Source: Pseudoselenomonas ruminantium (GTDB lineage: Bacteria; Bacillota; Negativicutes; Selenomonadales; Selenomonadaceae). Taken from it: 53,517 bases of DNA. Location: the NCBI GenBank assembly GCA_002373045.1, contig DFHU01000005.1, forward strand, positions 7,841 to 61,357. Direction: 5' to 3'. Of this stretch, positions 14,563 through 23,141 are shown one piece after another. Within the stretch, counting starts at the first letter, position 1. Each line of letters opens with the position of its first letter. Position numbers and translations under genes: made by a program. Under the pieces are notes generated by a model. The model was not told where the DNA came from, did no database searches, and was given only the letters and a program-made list of their open reading frames with translations.

Positions 14563-15567
14563 TTATGCACTATAGTAGTCCCGATACCATTCAGCAAATT
14601 TGCCTAACCCTTTTTCTATGGAAGTGCATGGTCGGAAATCAAAATCCTGCTCCAACTCGCTGACATCCGCATAGGTCTGATAAACATCCCCTGGCTGCAT
14701 GGGAAGATATTCCTTTTCAGCGGTCTTTCCCAAGGCCTTTTCCAGCGTCTCGATAAAGTCCATCAACTTCACAGGGCTATTGTTGCCGATGTTGTAAACC
14801 TTATACCTATCGCCATCCGCATTAGCTTTTGGCGGATTGCAAAGCATATGCTCAATACCAGCTACAATATCATCCACATAGGTAAAATCCCTGAGCATAT
14901 CACCGTTGTTGTAAATCTTGATGGATTTTCCTTCGCGAATCAGGTTCGCAAATTTAAAATAAGCCATATCCGGACGACCATACGGCCCATACACTGTAAA
15001 GAACCGCAGTCCCGTAGCCGGAATGCCATAAAGATGACTGTAAGTGAAGGCCATCAGTTCATTGGACTTTTTCGTTGCAGCATACAGACTAATCGGATGG
15101 TCAACATTATCCGTCGTGGAAAAAGGTGTCTTCTCCTGATTGCCATAAACCGAAGAACTGGATGCAAAGAGCAAATGTTCCACCGGATTATGACGGCAAG
15201 CTTCCAATATATTGAAGAAACCAATCACATTGGAGTCAATATAGCTGCGCGGGTGGTCGATACTGTAGCGTACGCCAGCCTGTGCCCCCAAATTCACCAC
15301 AATATCCGGCTTTGTCTGCTCAAACAGCGCCTTGACCGCTGCCTCATTCGCCAAATCGCCTTTAATAAACTCATACTTCGGATATTCACGTAAAATTTGC
15401 AAGCGGCTCTCTTTTAGAGATACATCATAATAATCATTACAGTTGTCAAAACCGACCACACTCGCGCCAAGTTCCAACAATCGCTTCGACAGATGAAAGC
15501 CGATAAATCCTGCCCCACCAGTAACAAGCACCCTTTTACTTGCATCAAATTCTTTATAACTTGCCAA
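14563..15567 (-). CDS. NAD-dependent UDP-glucuronate 4-epimerase
   Basis: The 334-residue extended short-chain dehydrogenase has the Rossmann motif RVLVTGGAGFIGFHLSKRLL (about 12-31), the SSSSVYGNQEKTPF segment, and the catalytic Tyr-x-x-x-Lys in SLYAATKKSNELMA. RFFTVYGPYGRPDMAYFKF is typical of UDP-GlcA/UDP-GalA epimerases. With the UDP-glucose dehydrogenase nearby it would supply UDP-galacturonate. It is cut off from the upstream polysaccharide genes by an oppositely oriented toxin-antitoxin pair, so it probably needs its own promoter within 15568-15660. Confidence 0.85.
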   Translation of the reverse strand: MASYKEFDASKRVLVTGGAGFIGFHLSKRLLELGASVVGFDNCNDYYDVSLKESRLQILREYPKYEFIKGDLANEAAVKALFEQTKPDIVVNLGAQAGVRYSIDHPRSYIDSNVIGFFNILEACRHNPVEHLLFASSSSVYGNQEKTPFSTTDNVDHPISLYAATKKSNELMAFTYSHLYGIPATGLRFFTVYGPYGRPDMAYFKFANLIREGKSIKIYNNGDMLRDFTYVDDIVAGIEHMLCNPPKANADGDRYKVYNIGNNSPVKLMDFIETLEKALGKTAEKEYLPMQPGDVYQTYADVSELEQDFDFRPCTSIEKGLGKFAEWYRDYYSA

Positions 15568-15599
15568 CTCTTAATAAGCCCCTTTCTTATAACTCCATG

Positions 15600-15629
15600 T
15601 TGACTTCTTCGTTACATATGCGTTACAAT
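15600..15629 (+). promoter_or_regulatory. promoter of toxin-antitoxin pair 1
   Basis: TTGACT (15600-15605) and TACAAT (15624-15629) are 18 nt apart. Between and over them lies the direct repeat CGTTAC-ATATG-CGTTAC (about 15610-15626), a plausible operator for antitoxin autoregulation. AAGGAGG follows before the antitoxin ATG. Confidence 0.55.
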
Positions 15630-15660
15630 AAAAACAAATACCAATAAGGAGGTTTTCACC

Positions 15661-15972
15661 ATGGAAAAAACTGCCACGCTCAATCTGCGCATAAATCAAG
15701 AGGTAAAGCACAACGCCGAAGCTGTCCTCTCTGCCTTAGGCCTGTCTATGACCGCAGCTATCACCATTTACTTAAAACAAATTGCCCTCAAAGGAGCTAT
15801 CCCCTTTGAATTATCTCTCAGTAAAGGGCCTAACCACCTCAACACAGACTTAATGTCGGCTGATGATGTACGTTCTTTCCTCGATAAAGGTATTGATGAT
15901 ATTGAAAACGGTCATGCCATGCCTGCAAGGGAATTTTTCGCCAACTTCAGGAGACAACATGCCAATGATTGA
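15661..15972 (+). CDS. RelB/DinJ-family antitoxin
   Basis: The 103-residue protein starts with a ribbon-helix-helix segment (TATLNLRINQEVKHNAEAVL, then LSMTAAITIYLKQIAL), the hallmark of RelB/DinJ antitoxins. A charged C terminus (HAMPAREFFANFRRQH) is expected to wrap the toxin. It would neutralise the toxin and repress its own promoter. AAGGAGG lies 9 bp before the ATG. It overlaps the toxin gene by 14 nt in another frame. Its orientation opposes the surrounding polysaccharide genes. Confidence 0.85.
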   Translation: MEKTATLNLRINQEVKHNAEAVLSALGLSMTAAITIYLKQIALKGAIPFELSLSKGPNHLNTDLMSADDVRSFLDKGIDDIENGHAMPAREFFANFRRQHAND

Positions 15973-16282
15973 ATACCAAATCATAATTTCCGAACAAGCT
16001 GCTAAAGATATGTCCGATATATATGACTATATCTACACAACCATTGGTATGCCACAAATTGCCATGGCTCAGTTCAACCGGATTGCCGATGCCATTGAAA
16101 CGCTAAACATTTTTCCTGAACGAATAAAAGTCATGACTGATGCTAAACGGCCCAATAAACAATTCCGGCAGCTATTGGTAGATAATTATTCTGTATTCTT
16201 TACCATCAACGAGCACACAGTAAATGTATCTCGCGTTGCCTACTCTCCATCCAATATTGCAGACAAACTAAATACGAATTAA
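15959..16282 (+). CDS. RelE/ParE-family toxin
   Basis: The 107-residue protein has the RelE/ParE fold signature: SEQAAKDMSDIYDYIYTTIG near the N terminus, then RQLLVDNYSVFFTINEHTVNVSRVAYS (about 70-95). Members cleave mRNA at the ribosome or poison gyrase; this member could be either. The start is the ATG at 15959, with CAGGAG 5 nt upstream and inside the antitoxin gene. A longer frame from 15863 overlaps the antitoxin too far to be real. A paralogous pair lies at 40963-41606. Confidence 0.85.
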   Translation: MPMIEYQIIISEQAAKDMSDIYDYIYTTIGMPQIAMAQFNRIADAIETLNIFPERIKVMTDAKRPNKQFRQLLVDNYSVFFTINEHTVNVSRVAYSPSNIADKLNTN

Positions 16283-16296
16283 TGCCTTGATACTGC

Positions 16297-16323
16297 TGCC
16301 GCCTAAATATAGGCGGCATTTTT
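16297..16323. terminator. bidirectional terminator between toxin and ugd
   Basis: TGCCGCCTA - AATA - TAGGCGGCA followed by ATTTTTAAT forms a strong stem in the 39-bp gap between two convergent stops. It ends the toxin transcript, and on the minus strand it lies directly after the UDP-glucose dehydrogenase stop. Confidence 0.75.
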
Positions 16324-17488
16324 AATCCCGGCTGAAAATATCCCGCGTAAACACCTTGTCCCGCACATCCTCCAGCACATCATTCCAACGATTGGCCACA
16401 ATCACATCGCTGCGTTCCTTGAATGCCGCCAAATCATTAACCACCTCGGAACGGAAGAAATTATCCTCTTTAAGCGTCGGCTCGTAAACAATGCATGGAA
16501 TCCCCTTTGCCTTAATGCGTTTCATAATCCCCTGAATCGCACTGGCGCGGAAATTATCCGATGCCGTCTTCATCGTCAAACGATAAACGCCAACAACCTT
16601 CGGCTTTTTCGCAATAATCGCATCAGCGATGAAATCCTTGCGCGTACGGTTAGCCTCGACTACTGCACCGATTAGATTCTGTGGCACATCCCGATAGTTG
16701 GCTAATAACTGCTTCGTATCTTTTGGCAAACAGTAGCCGCCATAACCAAAGGAGGGATTGTTATAAAAATCCCCTATACGCGGATCAAGGCTGACACCAC
16801 GAATAATTTCACCAGTATCTAAACCACGCGACTCCGCATAGGAATCCAATTCATTGAAGTAAGCTACTCGCAGCGCAAGGCAGGTATTCGCAAAAAGCTT
16901 AATGGCTTCCGCCTCTGTTGAGCCAGTGAAAAGCGTAGGAATATCCTTTTTCACCGCACCTTCTGCTAATAGACCAGCAAATACCTTTGCACGTTCCGAG
17001 CGTTCACCGACAATAATCCGCGAAGGATACAGATTATCATGCAACGCCTTTCCTTCCCGCAGGAACTCCGGCGAGAAAATGATGTTCTGCGTCTTAAACC
17101 GCTTTTTCATCTGTTCCGTATAACCAACAGGAACAGTAGACTTAATAACCATCACTGCCTGCGGATTAATGTCCAGAACTTCCTCAATAACAGCCTCAAC
17201 AGAAGATGTATCAAAGAAATTCTTGTCCGGGTCATAATTGGTCGGTGTCGAGATGATAACAAAATCCGTATTCTCAATAGCCTCCCGCGCATCCAAAGTC
17301 GCACGGAAATTAAGTTCTTTGTGTGCCAGAAAATCCGAAATATCCTTATCCACAATAGGAGAAATTCCCTTATTGAGCATTTCCACCTTCTCCGGCACAA
17401 TGTCCAGCGCAACAACTTCATTATGCTGCGCCAATAAGATACCGTTGGACAGGCCGACATAGCCTGTACCTGCAATTGCGATTTTCAA
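16322..17488 (-). CDS. ugd: UDP-glucose 6-dehydrogenase
   Basis: Oxidises UDP-glucose to UDP-glucuronate with two NAD. The 388-residue product opens with the nucleotide-binding KIAIAGTGYVGLSNGILLA, then IISTPTNYDPDKNFFDT, STVPVGYTEQM, FSPEFLREGKALHDNLYPSR and the catalytic-cysteine motif FGYGGYCLPKDTKQL (about 250). The family start is the TTG at 17488 preceded by AAAGAGG; an upstream GTG at 17509 would add seven atypical residues. Length equals the E. coli-type enzyme. It feeds the epimerase at 14563. A 170-bp AT-rich gap separates it from the acetyltransferase gene. Confidence 0.93.
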   Translation of the reverse strand: MKIAIAGTGYVGLSNGILLAQHNEVVALDIVPEKVEMLNKGISPIVDKDISDFLAHKELNFRATLDAREAIENTDFVIISTPTNYDPDKNFFDTSSVEAVIEEVLDINPQAVMVIKSTVPVGYTEQMKKRFKTQNIIFSPEFLREGKALHDNLYPSRIIVGERSERAKVFAGLLAEGAVKKDIPTLFTGSTEAEAIKLFANTCLALRVAYFNELDSYAESRGLDTGEIIRGVSLDPRIGDFYNNPSFGYGGYCLPKDTKQLLANYRDVPQNLIGAVVEANRTRKDFIADAIIAKKPKVVGVYRLTMKTASDNFRASAIQGIMKRIKAKGIPCIVYEPTLKEDNFFRSEVVNDLAAFKERSDVIVANRWNDVLEDVRDKVFTRDIFSRD

Positions 17489-17657
17489 AACAAAACAACC
17501 TCTTTTCACATAATTATTAGAAGACCTTTATAAAAAAAGCCTTTTTCAATACACTTATAGCTTATAAAGCGTCATAATGAAAGTATGAACAGAATATTTA
17601 CTACTCCATAATTTCTTTACTATAAAAATAATTTATGCCATGCTAACTATTATGATT

Positions 17658-18248
17658 TTATATTTGGTTTGGCTTTTTATTTTCCCATGCTTTTCGTCCA
17701 TTGTTGCTAATTTTTCGTGCAGGCACACCAGCAATTGCTATATCTTCTTCAAGAAAAGACTTATTAACCACAGCACCAGCTCCAATAGCTATTCCATCAG
17801 CCACCGTAGCCCCCCCTAGCACAATTGCTCCCACACCGACTACAACATTATTGCCAATTGTCGGTACTTCATCCGTATTTCCGCCAGCGACAAAACACGT
17901 ATTTATATGCAATGAAACATTTTCTCCCATACGCACATTACCATTCGTCAAAATCGGACCTAAATGCATTATCTTAAGTCCCTTACCGCATACATTTGGC
18001 TGTATATTAAGAAAATATTTCCTTTGATAATATTGCAACATTATCATCGATAGATAATATCGTAATTTATGACCAGAATTTTTATGATATTCTGTCAGCC
18101 TTAATCTGCGTTGAAAGAAAAATAATATCTCTTTTTCACAACCAATTAATTGCTTAATTCTCGCTATAATCGTATTTCTTATTCCATATTTATTTTTTTC
18201 ATATTCAATCCACGATATTAAATCTTCCTTATCTTTAATCCTATGCAT
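17658..18248 (-). CDS. hexapeptide-repeat acetyltransferase (CysE-like)
   Basis: The 196-residue protein has an N-terminal helical part and a left-handed beta-helix of hexapeptide repeats from about residue 90 (GKGLKIMHLGPILTNGNVRM, then IGNNVVVGVGAIVLGGATVA, then IAGVPARKI). HLGPILTNG and the helix order resemble serine acetyltransferase-like enzymes in polysaccharide clusters, so it probably O- or N-acetylates a sugar of the repeat unit. It overlaps the Wzy gene by 8 nt. The coding region is strongly AT-rich. Confidence 0.82.
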   Translation of the reverse strand: MHRIKDKEDLISWIEYEKNKYGIRNTIIARIKQLIGCEKEILFFFQRRLRLTEYHKNSGHKLRYYLSMIMLQYYQRKYFLNIQPNVCGKGLKIMHLGPILTNGNVRMGENVSLHINTCFVAGGNTDEVPTIGNNVVVGVGAIVLGGATVADGIAIGAGAVVNKSFLEEDIAIAGVPARKISNNGRKAWENKKPNQI

Positions 18249-19446
18249 TATATCCCTCTTTATTATTCAAAAATACAAATCCTAACATAAAAAAGCTTGT
18301 CATAGAGCCATATATATTTACTGCTCCCATATCCAAAAACAATAAAACAGCCAATAAAAAAAGATTATATCGTGCATGCTCATACTTACATAATAATATA
18401 TTTTTCCCAATCAACCATAAATGTAATGAATAATAACAACTAAAACCTAGCAATCCCATAGACAACAATATTTCTGTCATTGTATTATGTGAATAAAGAT
18501 AATACCCTGACGTTATTGCAAAACTATTCCATCCACCTCCTAAAAATAAATTTTCAGGAATCATTTCTAACGCTTTTTCTATCATACCAGCACGCAAATC
18601 AGTACTATTTGAATAATCTCCACCATCTGATAGCCCTAATGTTGTTAACATATCCACTATACGATACCCCAATAAGTTGTAAAATAAATCAACTTGAAAT
18701 ATCACAATCATTATAATTATCAAACCAACTAATGATAGTAACAATCTTTTGATTAAATATTTTATATTGTTTGTAGAAAAAGCAAAATACGCATATGTTA
18801 ACAACAACACAACTATGCCTTTTTTTGACCCTGATAGCAAAACAATAAATACCTGAAATACGTATGATAAAAAATATAATTTATCGAATCCATTTTTCGC
18901 CATATAAGCAAAAGTAAAAATTGACAACAGTGAAAACAAAATCGCTATACTATTCGGATTCCAATTAGATGCATCTCCCAGTCTATACCAACTTTGCTTC
19001 ATTATTATTAGAGGGATTTTTTCTTGTAACATCGCAAATTCACTATACAAGACATAACCACCAGTAACCCATCCTGCTATCATAGATATTCTGCACATAA
19101 ACGCTAATATACGCTTCTCATTTATTTGCAAAAATAAAAAAAACAACGTCCCCATAATTGAAATCAAAATATGATAGGGCAAACTATAGCCGCCATACCA
19201 TGTCAAATTTCCGTAAATGCCTAACAAAAAATTAAACATAACAAACCATATGATATATTTGTTTATCGATAGATATAAACTCCCCATTAAAATTTTATAA
19301 ATATAAAAAAATAATCCGACACTAACAATAAGTGATAATAAAAGAATATTATCCGAAGTTGTAAAACATAAACCGCCCCATAAAAAACAAACCATAACAC
19401 AGGTTAATATTTTAGATTTTCCATTCACATCTTCTAATTTATTCAT
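18241..19446 (-). CDS. wzy: O-antigen polymerase-like protein (Wzy)
   Basis: The 401-residue protein has about 11-12 membrane segments and little sequence signature, as usual for Wzy. The supporting region is the periplasmic loop with DLRAGMIEKALEMIPENLFLGGGWNSF (about 275-301), followed by YLYSHNTMTEILLSMGLLGF, the H-N-x-x-x-E-x-L-x-x-x-G pattern of the O-antigen ligase/polymerase family. It would polymerise repeat units delivered by the flippase. It sits between a glycosyltransferase and an acetyltransferase gene with 8-nt overlaps on both sides. Confidence 0.82.
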   Translation of the reverse strand: MNKLEDVNGKSKILTCVMVCFLWGGLCFTTSDNILLLSLIVSVGLFFYIYKILMGSLYLSINKYIIWFVMFNFLLGIYGNLTWYGGYSLPYHILISIMGTLFFLFLQINEKRILAFMCRISMIAGWVTGGYVLYSEFAMLQEKIPLIIMKQSWYRLGDASNWNPNSIAILFSLLSIFTFAYMAKNGFDKLYFLSYVFQVFIVLLSGSKKGIVVLLLTYAYFAFSTNNIKYLIKRLLLSLVGLIIIMIVIFQVDLFYNLLGYRIVDMLTTLGLSDGGDYSNSTDLRAGMIEKALEMIPENLFLGGGWNSFAITSGYYLYSHNTMTEILLSMGLLGFSCYYSLHLWLIGKNILLCKYEHARYNLFLLAVLLFLDMGAVNIYGSMTSFFMLGFVFLNNKEGYNA

Positions 19447-20524
19447 TGGATAAACTTCCCATCAAAAACTCTAGCCATTCAGCAAATATCTTATCTTTAG
19501 ACAAATAATTACAGATTGTCTTGAGCTTTCTTCCATCTTGGCCTTCTGACAATACAGAATTCATATTATAAATCATTTCTGGTAAATTATTTGTTTTCAC
19601 CAGTTTACCCGCTCCCGCTAAATCTATTAATTCTCTAGCTCCGCCACAGGGGCAGTCTGTACTTATTACTGGTGTTCCCACACACATAGCTTCTATAAGT
19701 GCATTAGGCATCCCCTCATAATTAGAGGACAGAACAAATAATTTAGAGCCATATACTTTATCTAGCACATCCGGTGTTGTTCCTCTTAAAAAAGCACAAT
19801 TTGACAATTTCAATTCATCAATCAATCGTTGTAATTCACCACGCAATTCACCTTCACCGTATATCTCAAGTTGCATATAAGGATATTTCTTATGGATTTC
19901 AGCAAAAGCCTGTATTAACAACGCTTGATTCTTTTGTTTTGATAACCGTCCCACATTAACAATCACATTTCGTCTTCTTTCTGGTAACGGATAATCATCA
20001 TACCCAATATATGTAGGATTAAATATCACTTTAGATTTCTTCTGTACATTTTCAGAAAAAAAATTCATAGCATCATGTGTTTGAAATACACAACCGTTAC
20101 AAGATTTCGTTACAAAATAACGCATTATTCTAGCAATTTTCCCATATCCAGTCGCTGGATCATTTCTTGCAGAATATATAATAGATATATTCTTAAAAAG
20201 TTTCATTGGAAGAGCATAAAAAAGTGGATGTATCCAAAATCCAACAACAATATCAGGTTTCACTTTCTTTATTACTTTCCATGTATTTACCAACATGTGC
20301 CAATGCGATCTAAGCTTTCCTTCATATTGTTTAGAGCCATAGAATTTAACGTTTTCACTTATCTTGAAAGCTAATTCATCACCTTCTACAGATGCTAAAT
20401 AAACCTCCATATCATCTTGAGTATCAGCAATCCAACTTGCTAACTGTATAATAGATTTTTCAGCTCCACCAAAAGAATTTCCACTTTTATTTTTTGTAAG
20501 ACAAGCTAAAAATAACAATTTCAT
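19439..20524 (-). CDS. GT4-family glycosyltransferase
   Basis: A 361-residue GT-B fold enzyme. The N-terminal domain has the acceptor loop GNSFGGAEKSIIQLASWIA (about 15). The C-terminal donor domain has NVGRLSKQKNQALLIQAF (about 195), YGEGELRGELQRLIDEL, and the E-x7-E motif region SSNYEGMPNALIEAMCVGTP (about 285). It adds a sugar from a nucleotide donor to the lipid-linked repeat unit on the cytoplasmic face. SARNDPATGYGKIARIMR resembles PglJ/PglH-like GalNAc transferases, though the sugar is uncertain. It overlaps the genes on both sides (4 and 8 nt). Confidence 0.88.
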   Translation of the reverse strand: MKLLFLACLTKNKSGNSFGGAEKSIIQLASWIADTQDDMEVYLASVEGDELAFKISENVKFYGSKQYEGKLRSHWHMLVNTWKVIKKVKPDIVVGFWIHPLFYALPMKLFKNISIIYSARNDPATGYGKIARIMRYFVTKSCNGCVFQTHDAMNFFSENVQKKSKVIFNPTYIGYDDYPLPERRRNVIVNVGRLSKQKNQALLIQAFAEIHKKYPYMQLEIYGEGELRGELQRLIDELKLSNCAFLRGTTPDVLDKVYGSKLFVLSSNYEGMPNALIEAMCVGTPVISTDCPCGGARELIDLAGAGKLVKTNNLPEMIYNMNSVLSEGQDGRKLKTICNYLSKDKIFAEWLEFLMGSLSNE

Positions 20525-21636
20525 AGGGTATCTCCAATTATTTCATGGTAATATAGTGCCAACTTATCAGCTTCTTTTCGAATATCATACCCCCTTTTTT
20601 GTATTTCACAACTTTTATCTTCTCTCGGAAAATTCTCATACTTTAATATCGCACGGCTCCATTCCTCTAAGGGTGCCTTTAACGAAACAACTTCATTTGA
20701 GTCCAATAAATTTATTTCATTTGTAATATTTTCACTAAAAACACAAGGTAAACCTGAGGTCTGAGCTTCTATTCCGACTACTGGAAGCCCTTCATAAATT
20801 GACGGCAAAACAAAAACATCCATTGCTTGTAAATATTCCTCTGGATTATTAACAGTCCCAGTTAATATTACACAATCACGTAATCCCATATCATTCATCT
20901 TTTTTTCAAAAGGCTTACGTTCTTCTCCATCTCCTAAATTTAAAAGAATTACATTTTTATTATACTCTCTAACTTTCGCCAAAACTTCCAATAAAAACAT
21001 CTTGTTTTTTTGGTATTTAAATCTACCTATATTGCCCATAACGAACTTTCCTGATACACCTAATTTTTTTCTTATTTTGTTACGAATTACATCATCATAT
21101 TTGAATTTATTTACATCAATGGCATTATGTATCAGTAATTTCTTATTCGATTTTAAAAAATCTTTTCCAAAGAGTGCCTTTCCTGCAGCTTCCGAACATG
21201 CCCCCCATCTTGTTGCAACATGTCTAGCAGGATAGCACATGATAAAATTTCGAGCAGCCTTCCATAAATCATCGGACATTCTTGTATTATGACTATGTGA
21301 TATAAATTCCTTAACACCATATTGAGAAGCAATTTTAAAAATAATATAATCTATTTGATTAAAATGTGAATGCACAATATCATATTTATTATGTTGAAAA
21401 AAATTACTCCAAAAGCAACAATAACTATAAATATTGTCCATTTTTAGAAACGGCATATAATGCACTTTATTACCATTGTCTAGAAAAATATTTATTATTT
21501 GTTGTTCACTATCATTACATGTCATCAAATCAACATGTATATTATCATCATGCATATTCAAAAGATAATTTTTTACTACTGATGTAATTCCAGACCTCTG
21601 CTTTAAGCTATCTATTACATATAAAATATTAATCAT
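20521..21636 (-). CDS. GT4-family glycosyltransferase
   Basis: A 371-residue GT-B enzyme. The N-terminal half begins INILYVIDSLKQRSGITSVV and has VHSHFNQIDYIIFKIASQYG. The donor half has GNIGRFKYQKNKMFLLEVLA (about 200), LNLGDGEERKPFEKKM, and LPSIYEGLPVVGIEAQTSGLP (about 285), the E-x7-E-type motif. Such proteins in polysaccharide clusters are usually galactosyl- or glucosyltransferases (EpsF-like). The donor cannot be read from sequence. It begins 25 bp after the GT2 gene and overlaps the next gene by 4 nt. Confidence 0.88.
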   Translation of the reverse strand: MINILYVIDSLKQRSGITSVVKNYLLNMHDDNIHVDLMTCNDSEQQIINIFLDNGNKVHYMPFLKMDNIYSYCCFWSNFFQHNKYDIVHSHFNQIDYIIFKIASQYGVKEFISHSHNTRMSDDLWKAARNFIMCYPARHVATRWGACSEAAGKALFGKDFLKSNKKLLIHNAIDVNKFKYDDVIRNKIRKKLGVSGKFVMGNIGRFKYQKNKMFLLEVLAKVREYNKNVILLNLGDGEERKPFEKKMNDMGLRDCVILTGTVNNPEEYLQAMDVFVLPSIYEGLPVVGIEAQTSGLPCVFSENITNEINLLDSNEVVSLKAPLEEWSRAILKYENFPREDKSCEIQKRGYDIRKEADKLALYYHEIIGDTL

Positions 21637-21661
21637 TTCTTTACTCTCAATATATCAACAA

Positions 21662-22417
21662 TTACTTTAACTTAAATATTTTAATTACGCCCCACCAACA
21701 TATATGCCATACAGATGTAAAAACAGAAAGATGTTCAATATCTCTGTATAATTGCCATGTATATTTAACAAGTGACCATTTATTACTAGAAATAGAATTA
21801 TTTCTTAATCTATATTTCATTAGAACATTTGAAAGCCCATAAATATAACTTTCTTTTTTCAACATAGCCAACCATAAAGCATCATCATTGCGCTTACGAA
21901 TATTTGGCACTTGAAATTTCCCCATTCTGCTTACATCGTACATGACAGTAGAATTTCCTACAGGACAATCGAGCAACAGACGATTATAATCCGTCTTAGG
22001 AATCGCTTGAAGGATTTTGGGCATCATTTCTCCATCTTCGGACATATGCTGATAGGACGTACAGGTAAATGCATAATTATTTTTCTGCATAAACTCCAAT
22101 TGCTTTTCCAGCTTATCCGGCATCCATAAGTCATCACTATCAAGAAAAGCCATATATTGACCTGCAGCCAATTCCATTGCCTTAGTCCTAGCAACAGCAG
22201 CTCCACTATTTTCTGCAAGGCAATGATATTTTATTCTTTCATCTTGTTGCAGATACTTTTCTACTACACTTTTGGTATCATCAGTCGAGCAATCATCTAC
22301 AATTATCATTTCCCAATTCGTATATGTTTGTTTCTGTACTGATTCAATGGTTTCTCCAATAAACCTACCGCAGTTATATGTGGGTGTAATAATTGAAACT
22401 AATCCTTTTACGCACAT
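21662..22417 (-). CDS. GT2-family glycosyltransferase
   Basis: The 251-residue GT-A enzyme shows the family start VSIITPTYNCGRFIGETIES (about 7), VDDCSTDDTKSVVEKYL (about 40), AVARTKAMELAAGQYMAFLD with the metal-binding DSDDLW (about 95), and a C-terminal hydrophobic segment. It transfers one sugar during repeat-unit assembly. WEMIIVDDCSTDDT and RKRNDDALWLAMLKKE are typical of EpsE/EpsJ-like transferases. It follows the priming transferase gene after 40 bp. Confidence 0.88.
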   Translation of the reverse strand: MCVKGLVSIITPTYNCGRFIGETIESVQKQTYTNWEMIIVDDCSTDDTKSVVEKYLQQDERIKYHCLAENSGAAVARTKAMELAAGQYMAFLDSDDLWMPDKLEKQLEFMQKNNYAFTCTSYQHMSEDGEMMPKILQAIPKTDYNRLLLDCPVGNSTVMYDVSRMGKFQVPNIRKRNDDALWLAMLKKESYIYGLSNVLMKYRLRNNSISSNKWSLVKYTWQLYRDIEHLSVFTSVWHICWWGVIKIFKLK

Positions 22418-22457
22418 CTAAAATTCATCTATCCTTTTTTAGTAAATACTACTTTTT

Positions 22458-23141
22458 TCAGGCCACAGCTCCTAAAGTCTGAAGCATTATTTTTATATCT
22501 TCAAATACGCCTTGATTTGCGAGACTCTTATAATTCCATTGCATCTTCTCTGGCAGCACCTTGGTTATATAAACTTCATCTGCATTATCTGCTTCAGCTA
22601 AAAGTCGTTCTTCGTCTTTATACTCAATACTGGCTTCACTAGTTACACCTGCCGGTAGCAGAAGTGTCGCATACATTTCCTCGGTATAGCATTCAACATA
22701 TCTTGGCACTTCCGGACGTGTTCCGACAAAGCTCATTTCGCCTTTTAGAATATTAATTAGCTGTGGAATTTCATCCAAACGACAAGCTCTTATTTTTTTG
22801 CCAACTTTAGTTACCCGCATATCCGCATTAGTGGTTACCTGACTGCCCAAGGACTCCGCATTTTTCACCATAGTACGGAATTTATAGATGCGGAACTTCT
22901 TCCCATAGCGGGTTACACGCTCCTGCCGAAAGAACACTTCTCCTGCAGAATCGCATTTTATCCATATTGCTATGACAAGAAATATCGGAGATAAAATTAA
23001 TAGCAGGACTACTGCTAAGATTTTATCCAACAGAAATTTTGCCGCCAGACTCATTTTGTGTCTGGCCAAATAATCGTAGTAGGGACGAACCTGCTCATTT
23101 TGCATTTCTTTGGGCAGGTCTTCCCAATTGCGCAGAATCAT
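22458..23141 (-). CDS. priming sugar-phosphate transferase (PglC/WcaJ type)
   Basis: The 227-residue monotopic phosphoglycosyl transferase starts repeat-unit synthesis on undecaprenyl phosphate. It has one membrane segment (KILAVVLLLILSPIFLVIAI, about 42-61), then VFFRQERVTRYGKKFRIYKF (about 72) with the FRTM box, the catalytic region ACRLDEIPQLINILKGEMSF and VGTRPEVPRYV (about 140). Adjacent 4,6-dehydratase and aminotransferase genes suggest that the first sugar is a 4-amino-6-deoxy-HexNAc. It overlaps the aminotransferase gene by 4 nt. Confidence 0.9.
   Translation of the reverse strand: MILRNWEDLPKEMQNEQVRPYYDYLARHKMSLAAKFLLDKILAVVLLLILSPIFLVIAIWIKCDSAGEVFFRQERVTRYGKKFRIYKFRTMVKNAESLGSQVTTNADMRVTKVGKKIRACRLDEIPQLINILKGEMSFVGTRPEVPRYVECYTEEMYATLLLPAGVTSEASIEYKDEERLLAEADNADEVYITKVLPEKMQWNYKSLANQGVFEDIKIMLQTLGAVA

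Noticed and set aside
15863..15958. Extended 139-residue version of the first RelE/ParE toxin
   Set aside because: It would overlap the antitoxin gene by 110 bp; the ATG at 15959 with CAGGAG fits the family length.
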